This document shows positions 10,243-19,104 of a DNA stretch of 25,201 nt, in pieces (the first letter of the stretch is position 1; each line of letters begins with the position of its first letter). The notes beneath the pieces were generated by a model. It was given only the letters and a program-made list of their open reading frames with translations, ran no database searches and was not told the DNA's origin. The position numbers and the translations under genes were made by a program. The stretch covers positions 1 to 25,201 of the forward strand of contig JNEM01008400.1 of NCBI GenBank assembly GCA_000697335.1. Direction: 5' to 3'. Origin of the DNA: Conidiobolus incongruus B7586. Its lineage: Eukaryota > Entomophthoromycota > Entomophthoromycetes > Entomophthorales > Conidiobolaceae.

Positions 10243-10251
10243 TTTTTTTTT
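10243..10251 (+). terminator. RNA polymerase III T-run terminator of tRNA-Ile
   Basis: Nine consecutive T residues begin 20 nt after the tRNA 3' end. No run of four T residues intervenes. Confidence 0.75.
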
Positions 10252-12577
10252 GAAAATCTTTATCTATTTCTGTTCCATTGGACCTTTTAAAACAATCTTA
10301 ATATATTGAATCACTTTAATATTTTTCAATTTATCTCATAAAAATCTTCACACTATTTAGATATATTTCTCCCTTTATGAATATTCATTCAATATTATAT
10401 CTATACTTTAAGTTCTTCAATTAATTATCTTCACGCTTACATTTCTCCATGAACCTTATTTGAAATAATCTTATTTTTTTATTTTTATTTTTGTTTTATA
10501 TAACATTTAAAAAACATTTTATTTTATTATTTTAATGGTAAAAAATATTAATTTAAATAGTATAATTTTTAAAATTGAAATATGTGTTTGAATCAAATAA
10601 TCAAAAAATTTTTCAATCAACAAAATTTCATTTTAACCAAATATATAAAACCTCTATTTATTTGTAATTAATATTTGGAAATTTATGCAATATTTAGTGA
10701 TTATATATATATATATATATCATTATTTTTTAGTCGGATTATATGTATTTAAAAAGTATCACTAAATTGTTGAAATTCAAGTTATTAAAAGTAACTAAAT
10801 GTAAATTTCAATAAATGGTAAAGAAAATCAACTACTTTTTAATATGTTATAATAAATAGGTTATTTAGTAATTATGTTTTTTATGATTATATATACTATT
10901 TTGAAAATTATATTTGAAAAAATATACTTAATCAAATATGACTCAAAACTTGAATAAAAGCATTCAAATTTGTTAGATTTTTATCAAATACTACTGGGAT
11001 TAAAATAAGCCATTAGTAATTTAAATTTTAATATATAATGAGCAATGCTCAAATAATATGATAAAATATTCAATTATGAAATTACTTATCGGAATGGTGT
11101 TAATAATACATTTTTGACTAATGATACATTGTTTTAATTACAATAATTTAATCCAACAAAGTTTATTAATTGTAAGCCAATATTTATTACACTGTTTATT
11201 GAAAAGTGTAAATATAGTATCATGTAATTTTAGATAATATATAGCACTTCAATATATTTAAAATTCAATACAATACAAACTTTGATAACATTTTTCAAAT
11301 AAAACATAATTTAAATTTATATATACAATGCTTTTTAATAACTAAAATTTTATTAATACAATCTTATAATATTTATGCTTTTACGTCTATTGTAATATTA
11401 ATTTGATTGGATTGTACTTATTTAATTTTAAAGTATAACTAATATTTTATAAAATTTTTGTTAATTTCAATATTGATGTCGTTTAAATAAATCTATTAAA
11501 CTAAAAATAAATATTAAAATCAGAAAAAGTATTATATATGACTTAGAGCCTTGAATCCTATTACATATATACTACTTTAAAATCTTGCATAATTTTTCAA
11601 ACAATGTAATGAACATTTAGATAAATTTCTGCAAGGAATAAAATAATGATATTCGAATAATTAATATAATATCCAATCCCCTGTTTGAATTAAATTCTGC
11701 TTGTATTAATATTTATATTGATTATGTTTCAATATAGAAAGTATAATTAAAAATTATATAGTTAATTTATTAAGACGATTAAATTAAAAATATTTTAATC
11801 AAATGCATAATTCGATTACAATACATTAGTAAAAATGTTTAATATTATTGTGTATTCAAACTGATACCATCCATATTAGTCAAGTATATATTTTTTTATA
11901 AGTTTAAAATTTAACCAATTTGTAGAATGATAATGGTATTACTACTATATCAACCTTTGAAGCTTTTTCATCAAAAGAAAATTATATATTCTAGTATATA
12001 TTAACACTAATATCAGTCATAAATAGTTACTGATTATAACAAATATTTTCATATTCTAATTTTTTTTCTTCCATTTATGAATTTGATCGGTCCTACTTGA
12101 CAAAATTATTATTAATACCATTAACTTTGGAAATAACCCAATTTGGAAGGGACAAATATTTTATATTCTAAATAAATAATTATATTAAGAACAAGATATT
12201 TTATTAAAAATTGTTTATTTTTTCAAAAGTTTATAGACTCAATACTTTAACCAATATTAAATTCTTACTAATTATCAACATTACTTTGTTTTATTTTTTA
12301 TGATAATAATTTTGGATATTTGAATTTTTATAAATTTGATTTAGTTACTAAAAATAGAAATACAAATTGTGTTATTTAATGGTGGATATTGGACGAATTG
12401 GATAATGAGAAATTTAATTTAATTTTCCAAATAATAAATTAAGAAAAAAAAGTTATTTATCATATATTTTTAATAAATTTATTTTTTTATGAATCTGAAA
12501 ATTATAAATTATTTATGATCGAATGAATTGGGTAATGGGTATAATTCATAAAATAATCAAATAAATCTGTTTAGTTA

Positions 12578-12584
12578 TTACTAA
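12578..12584 (+). promoter_or_regulatory. AP-1/Yap1-like site TTACTAA before GST copy E
   Basis: TTACTAA, a classical Yap1-type core, lies 106-112 bp before the ATG of the intact copy E, at nearly the same distance as the related motifs before copies C and D. Confidence 0.4.
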
Positions 12585-12625
12585 TTAGGTCCGACTTAAT
12601 CACCTTTTTAAGATTGACAGAATAA

Positions 12626-12633
12626 TATAAAAT
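12626..12633 (+). promoter_or_regulatory. TATA element of GST copy E
   Basis: TATAAAAT lies 57-64 bp before the ATG at 12690. Confidence 0.45.
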
Positions 12634-12689
12634 GAAATGAAACATATCAATAAAATATCAAAATATAAAAATCTGTTAAATATATCAAT

Positions 12690-13509
12690 ATGGTACGAGT
12701 TTACGAATTAGTCAATAAGAAGGTCGATGGTGTTAGCTTTAGTCCTTTTGTAATCCTTGCTCAATTGTGTTTAAAGCATAAAGTAAATTTATTTGGATAG
12801 AGTATGATCAATCTTACTAATTTTTTTATTAGAATATTGATTTTGACACTATTCCTTTAACGTTTGGTGAGGTGGGATCTACCATTAAAAAATTAACGTA
12901 AGTAAATGTGAAAAATTTAGATATATCTTATTAATAATTTTGTAATCCTTTAGTAACAATGAATGGGCTCTTGTACCTACAGTCCAATTTGATAACGGAG
13001 ATATTGTATTCGATAGTCCAAAAATTGCCAAATATTTAGATGAAAAGTACCCAGAGCAACCATTATTCCAAAATAATCCCGAAGTGACCGAGATTGTGCA
13101 GAAATTCCGATCTTATACTGGTAGTAGCATGTTAAAATTAATCATAATGGATATTTACCATAGTGCAGATGAGATTAATAAAAAATACTGGAGACAATCT
13201 AGAGAGAAGATGTTTGGCATGACTTTGGAGGAATTTTCAAAGAATTCTGAACAAAATATTAAAAATTATTTTGAGAATTCCAAAAAATTAGTCGAATTAT
13301 TGGAATCTAGAAAATATTTCGATGGGGATGAACCTGCTTTCAATGATTATGCTGTTATGGCATCAATTCAATGTATGCGTACAGTCAGTCCCAATACATT
13401 TAAGGAACTGATTGAAAACCATCCAAACCCAAATTTATATAAATGGGTAAAACGTATGGACCAATTATTCAATGGATATTTGAACAATCGCAAAACTGTT
13501 CAACACTAA
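12690..13509 (+). CDS. Glutathione S-transferase, etherase-like, copy E (intact)
   Basis: Second intact member of the array, 237 residues. Exons are 12690-12782, 12833-12897 and 12954-13509; the introns are 50 and 56 nt (GTAAAT...TAG, GTAAGT...TAG) and sit at the same codons and phases as in copy A. The N-terminal thioredoxin-like domain has VDGVSFSPF (Ser18-Pro19), NNEWALVP (Trp57, cis-Pro61) and FDSPKIAKYLD (Asp73-Ser74). Exon 1 has one extra codon relative to copy A. The helical C-terminal domain ends KRMDQLFNGYLN. Compared with copy A the N-terminal half is clearly more similar than the C-terminal half, as expected if the glutathione site is kept while the substrate pocket diverges. A polyadenylation-like AATAAA follows at 13527-13532. 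The substrate is unknown. Confidence 0.88.
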
Positions 13510-15141
13510 TACAAAAATTTTATAATAATAAAATAGCAATTTTTATTTCATATCAATCTTAAATATATATTATGCTTCATTGATATTGTAATAAATTGAG
13601 ATATTAAGAATTAGTTAATCAAAATATTCTGAAAAAATCAGAAATAAATGAACTATAATATATGTATCATGTAAAATGAATATATAATAAATAAATTTTA
13701 GTATTAGTGTAGAAATTAAGTAATGGCATAATTTTAAAATTAAAATTAAATAAATAAATGAATAAATAATATATAAAATTTAACAAACAATATAGAATTA
13801 ATATTTTTTTTATTATTAATAACTCTTTTTTATACTTATAATAAGCTTCTAATACCTAAAAAATAATTCTTTTTATTAAATACTAAAATTTAATATTTCA
13901 CAAATTAATTTAATTTGCTTGTTGGAATTTTTTTTCCTATAAGCTAATTTTTTAATTGTTTAAAACAATTATAATCACATAAGTTATAATTAAGTAAATA
14001 TATTAGATGTAATAACTCTCTTTATTTTTTTTATATAAAAAATCTTTTACAGCTTTAGTTTTATGTATTTTACAATTATTATGTAAAATGATAAGTATCT
14101 TTAATTTTTATTAAAAACATCATTTAAAATTTATTTTATTTAAAAAATTAATATATAATTTATTATTAATTGATTTTCCTTAAGGTATTAAATAAGAAAA
14201 CCATATATAATTATAATTTATTATAAAATTAATATTTATTTATAATTAAAGTATTTATTCATTAGAATTTATAAAGGGAATTGATTTTGCTTAACTTAAC
14301 ATTTATTTTATTTTTAAGTAAAAAATTATATAAAGGAATTTAAGATTTATTAATTATAAATATTTATTATAAAAACCTTTGTTATTATTTATACCTTAAT
14401 AAGTTTCTTCTAACTATAGTTACTTTAGTTTTTTTAAGATTTTATTAAATTATAAAATATTTATTTTATATTTATATTAATTAATTATTTAAATATAAAC
14501 TTAAATATATATAGCATATTTATATAATTATTATCAAATTGTTTTAATAATTTGTTAACTAAAATAAAAAGGTATTTGTTAATATATTTTTCTTTCTTTT
14601 TTAGTAAATAAAAGAATGATAATAAAAATTAATCTTTAATTCTAATAAATTTTAAATAATATCCCTTCTAGCTTAAAAATCAAAATTCTAGCAATATTTG
14701 GTAATTTTAAGTAAAAGATCATTTTTATAAGCTATTTACAAATCTTAAATGATTTTAATAGGTTTATAGTTAAATTTTAGGGATATAAAAATAAAAGCCT
14801 TTTAATAATCATTACTTAGTTTGAATATTATTAAATTTAAATATAAATTTTAAAATCAAAATATTTTAATAAAAAACTATTATTGATTATATATATATAG
14901 TTTGAAAGTATTTATTTTTCTATATACTTTATATATTAGTAATCTTTTAAAACTTATAATATATTTAAGAAATCAGAAATTAAAAATCTCTTATTTTTTA
15001 ATTTCTATACTAATAATTCATTAAATATGAAAAAAATTCATAAATAGTATAATATTAAAAATATTGATAATTTTAAAGATATTATGTTCTATTAATATTC
15101 CCAAATTAATAATTAAAATATTATACAAATAAAATATTGTT

Positions 15142-15358
15142 TTCTAGACATATTGTTATATTTTATATAATTTCTGTCAAAGGAAATTTTTAAAATTAAA
15201 TACCATAATAACATATAAAACTATTTTTTATTTTATTTATTATAGATATAGTAGTTGGAAAAGCAATAAGTCCAAATTAAATATTAAATCCTGGTGACTT
15301 GTTCACAGTAACAGCTGTAGCAATTTTGTGGTTATTTGAATATTTTAAATATAGTTGA
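15142..15358 (+). pseudogene. Possible relic of a mitochondrial ribosomal uS4-like (S4-domain) gene
   Basis: The frame at 15251-15358 reads VVGKAISPN, a stop, then ILNPGDLFTVTAVAILWLFE and ends at a TGA. The pattern of V-x-GK, a short spacer, then LNPGDLFTV resembles the end of the S4 RNA-binding domain, where mitochondrial and bacterial uS4 proteins have a Gly-Lys followed by a Lys/Asn-Pro-Gly-Asp motif. About 100 bp upstream, 15142-15190 reads LDILLYFI, a stop and FLSKEIF, which could be the start of the same domain (RLD-hydrophobic-Y). A TTATAG acceptor-like site precedes the second block. I could not find the rest of the gene. It may be a decayed nuclear copy or an organellar insertion, or a chance likeness. 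Confidence 0.3.
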
Positions 15359-15835
15359 TTATATATACTACTTTGAATAAATTAAGCTATTTTATTATAT
15401 TGGTATAGTTTTATAACAAAGTCTTTCCTTATTTATTTTTATTATTTTTAATCAAGGTTAATTGATAATTGAAATAGATATACTGAAATTACCTAACTGA
15501 TGAAATTAAATTTTTTATTTTTCTAAAACTTGAATTTAATAAAAATATTAAATAAAAATTTAAGAATATTATAAAACATATATTATATTAATTAATTTTT
15601 GAAGTTTATTTAATGATATTAGATGGTAAATAAGTTTTATTAGTACTTTATAAAGTAATTATAATAAGTTGAGTTATACACACTTCTAGCTAAATATTAT
15701 ATTATGAACAAATTTAATATATTGGAATTATAAATATCTGTTGGAAAGTAAAAAATAAATTTTAGGTTAATAATAAAATCTATAATATATAATTTTAAAG
15801 ACAAGTAAAATCTTGAATATTTCATAATGGCTATA

Positions 15836-15866
15836 TTGAAAAGCTCAAGCAATTAGAGCTTTTCAA
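15836..15866. repeat. Perfect 11-bp inverted repeat (hairpin)
   Basis: Arms TTGAAAAGCTC and GAGCTTTTCAA surround a 9-nt loop (15847-15855). The stem is perfect and includes a GAGC core, unusual in such AT-rich DNA. It could fold in RNA or act as a cruciform. There is no adjacent T-run typical of a polymerase III end and no gene to regulate. Confidence 0.6.
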
Positions 15867-17298
15867 AGGCTGCTTATGAGAAAAAATAGTGCTAATAAAC
15901 ATATTTTGATTGATTAGTATTTGTTTTTTGTTTTGTTAATTTGTATTTTACTAAAAATGTATTGTAATAAGAGATCTCTAATATTTAAAATTTTAATATT
16001 GGAAAATACTAAAATTAATAATTAAAGCATAAAACTCTGGTTAATTTGTCAATATTCATCATTACAATAAAAACACATTTCATTTTGTTTTTTATATTTT
16101 ATTCACACTTTTTCTGATAGTCTTTTAGCCAGTTTAATAGGTGAAATAATGCTACAAAGTGAGTAAGATGAAAGTATGTTAATACTTGTTACTTAACCTG
16201 ACAAAGTAAATTTGATAAATAAGCTAGAATACAACAAATCTGGTTAAATAACATATATATATATATATCCTTAAAAAACATTTATAACTTAAAAAATAAA
16301 ATTAATATTTAAATTGGTGCCTTAAATAATACTACAGTTCTAGAATTAGTTGAATTTATTGATATCCTAATTAATTAATAATTAATCTGCCAAAAATTTT
16401 TAAATAGCTTTGAATTTCAAGTTAAAAAAATATTCGTATATAGCTAGTGTTATTTATTATGAAATAAGATTCTATTTTATTTCATATATCTTTTAATAAA
16501 AAATACAATTAAAACATACATGCTTTTTAAATTCACTCATGATATAAAAATTTGTCAAAATATTGATCAATATATACACTTTAGTAATTTATTATACACA
16601 TTGCTTAACTTGAAAAGGAAAATTTTGAAATGTATTAATATAAATTACTTGAAGAATAATTCAGTATTATTAATGTTTAAGTATATAATTTTTCTAATAA
16701 ATATGAATGTTAAATAAAGTCATGATTAATTATCAACTTATTCATCAAATTCAACTTCGACTTTTCTTATTTAAAGATTAATAGCTGAGAGTGAGATTAT
16801 TTTCAAATACAGTAGTACAACTGAATATTATTAAGTACTATATGGATAACTGCTGTAGGATTAATTAAATATAACCAGTACATTAAAATAACTGATTTAA
16901 AATGATTTTTATTAAGTGTACTTATTTTTTATAAATAGAATCTGTTTTATGTAGTATATATATTAACTTTTCAATACTGTTATTCAAGAAGTAATAATTT
17001 TATTAATTGAATTTTATATAATATTGTGAATTTATCTTTTATTCTATTTAACAGTTCGAATTCTTGTAAATTTATTATACTTGAAATCTCTCCAAGTCAA
17101 TGATTGGTTAAAATAATTCTAATCAGTTCATAATAAATGATGTATAGAAATTTTTGGTTCAATGTAATTTGAATATCATATTTAACTAATTATAAATTTT
17201 ATTGTAAACTGAATGAAAGTTGATAAATTCAATATAAACTTTCAAAAGTATTTATTAATTTTAAACTACCTTTTTAACCATTTTTGATATTAAGTAAT

Positions 17299-17306
17299 TA
17301 TAAAAA
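17299..17306 (+). promoter_or_regulatory. TATA element of GST copy F
   Basis: TATAAAAA lies 57-64 bp before the ATG at 17363, the same distance as in copy E. Confidence 0.4.
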
Positions 17307-17362
17307 ATTCTAGCAAAGTTTTAAATCTCTTCAAATCAAATGTATACAATAAATATTTAAAT

Positions 17363-18164
17363 ATGGTTCCTGTTTATGAATTAGTTAATGAACCAAGTAG
17401 TTTAGCTATCGTCCATTTATAACATTAATTTTATTAAAGGCATAAGGAAAAAACTATGCAAGCTTAGAGTATTTATTGATATCATAAATTATAGAATATT
17501 GATAATACTACAGTTCGTTTCGCCTTCATGGAAGAAGGGCTAACTATTAAGAAACCAAGATAATATTTAATTTTTTGGATGATTTTATAATCTAATTCAT
17601 TTTTCATAAATAATTTAGACATAAAAAATGAACTTTTGTCCCTGTTTTGCTATTTGGTAATGGTGATCTCGTTTATGAGACTCGAAATTGATTAATATTT
17701 AGTTGGAAAGTATCCAGGTTACGCTCTATTTCGAAACAATTTTAAAGTTTCAGAAATGGTAGAGAGCTTTAGAATTTGCAGAGCCAATATTTTCTTCATT
17801 TGATGATTATGGAAGTAAAAAATTATTGCAATTATATTAATCAATTAAATTAGAGTGAATCTTCACAAGATTGGTATGACGCATGGACAATTCTCCCACA
17901 ACTCTGTGGAGAATATTCAACAATTTTGTATAAAATCTGAGCAAATTGTAAAATTGAAGGAAATTTGCCATTATTTAGACGGGGACAAGAGTAGATTTAA
18001 TGATTATTCTGTTATGAGAATGGTACAAATATTGCGATAGACAAATTTTTATAATTTTCAGAGGTTTGTAAAAAACATCCAAATCAAACATTTTTGAAAT
18101 AGCTTTAGGGATGGATGAATATTTGCGTAGATTAATAGAAAAATGTAACACAAATTCAGTATAA
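17363..18164 (+). pseudogene. GST copy F, strongly decayed
   Basis: The start MVPVYELVNEPSS is followed by a frame change and stops. The expected donor after exon 1 reads GAAAAA rather than GT. Exon 2 (from 17495) reads NIDNTTVRFAF and EEGLTIKKP and has lost its GT donor. Exon 3 starts near 17621 after TTTAG; it keeps PVLLF, GNGDLVYE and then a stop. A later open segment within 17855-18040 reads MTHGQFSHNSVENIQQF and YLDGDKSRFNDYSVM, matching the C-terminal helices of copy E (MTLEEFSKNSEQNIKNYF, FDGDEPAFNDYAVM). The C-terminal end (to about 18164) is barely recognisable. It is the most degraded copy along with B and resembles copy E most. Confidence 0.85.
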
Positions 18165-19104
18165 TAGGTTCAAATTTATATTATTATTGTATATATTATT
18201 GAAAAACAATTGATTTTTATAATAATTTAATTAATTCGACTTCAATAAAACAATATTAATGAATAATGTATAAATTTTTATGAAATTATTGATGAATTAC
18301 ATATATAGAATTTTCTGAGTAATGCTTAGTTTGAACAATCAAATTTATAACATAGTGCTATATTGCTTATTAGACGTAATAATCAATAAATATGTAGCAA
18401 TTAATTATATTTAATTATTAAAGTTATTTATAGTTGAATAAATTATTCATACTCTATAAAATATTTGAAAATAATTCAAAAAATTAATTGATACTGCTGA
18501 CAGATATATAAGCTTGAGAAAAATTATAGACCAAAAATTACTCGAAACAAAGGGTGAACTCTAATTATAGGAGTAATGGAATCTAGCACACTATCAACAA
18601 ATATATTTCGAACTCGTATTCTTCATTTGCCAATAATTTTTGGATTGAATTCGACATATTTCATGGTTATAAACAAAATATTCAATTTTCTGGCCAATTT
18701 TTTAAAAAATGTACCAGGTTTCGATTGATTAAATTGTAAGTAGATATCATATATCTGAATAGGTAAGCTATATAAGATAGCGATATTTAAATATCTATAT
18801 ATCAATATTTATAAATGTTTTGTAATATTGGAAATAATCATTTCGTCTTAGGTATAAATGAAATGAGTCGAATGCAGCATATTAATTTACCTAAAAAAAT
18901 TAAAATTTTATATTCAACAGATATTTGGGAGATTTTATTAATATTACCAATATTATAAACTATTTCGTAATACCAAAAGAACAATCCAAAATAATATATA
19001 CTTATAAATGTTACCACCTGATAAATGAGATCATAAATAAATCTCAATAGTGAAAAATAATTAAGAATAATGTAAAAGTATACCTTCAATGATATAGTAT
19101 TGAT
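18165..19104. other. Spacer between GST copy F and the HDAC 3' end
   Basis: No certain gene. Two minus-strand frames (18805-18623 and 19089-18838) are hydrophobic and AT-driven and lack family features. On the + strand a TATATAAG (18505-18512) precedes an ATG at 18576 that opens a 50-codon frame, listed separately as a doubtful gene. The HDAC transcript must end somewhere in the right part of this stretch. Confidence 0.5.
18576..18728 (+). CDS. Doubtful small ORF, hypothetical
   Basis: The 50-codon frame starts MESSTLSTNIFRTRILHLP and ends at TGA. It has a better codon mix than its surroundings and a TATATAAG 64-71 bp upstream, the same layout as the GST genes. A further open stretch (18861-18955, MSRMQHINLPKKIKIL) lies behind an acceptor-like TCTTAG at 18845-18851, but I found no donor that joins the two in frame. 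I recognise no family. It could be an eroded gene remnant or chance. Confidence 0.15.
   Translation: MESSTLSTNIFRTRILHLPIIFGLNSTYFMVINKIFNFLANFLKNVPGFD

Larger units (their letters stand above)
10252..12689. other. AT-rich spacer between tRNA-Ile and GST copy E
   Basis: No exon, RNA gene or element could be supported. It includes an (AT)n tract near 10701-10720. CpG occurs about once per 200 bp here, which is a useful contrast to the spacer after copy E. The last 120 bases carry the copy E promoter motifs. Confidence 0.65.
13510..17362. other. 3.85-kb extremely AT-rich spacer, its first 2.9 kb free of CpG
   Basis: Between GST copies E and F there is no intact gene. Composition is more extreme than in the other spacers: by eye some lines near 14100-14300 are only about 5-13% G+C. 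No CG dinucleotide occurs from 13491 to 16434. It contains a possible S4-domain relic (15142-15358), a strong hairpin (15836-15866) and an (AT)n tract near 16252-16268. A 65-codon frame at 16520-16717 has no recognisable features. Confidence 0.7.

Noticed and set aside
16520-16717. 65-codon frame in the CpG-poor spacer
   Set aside because: The peptide is Ile/Leu/Asn/Lys/Phe-rich as expected from AT-rich DNA, and no promoter or splice context was seen.
17081-17342. Imperfect 20-bp direct repeat (AAATCTCT-CAA-TCA) before GST copy F
   Set aside because: Only two loose copies are seen, and such matches are common in AT-rich DNA.
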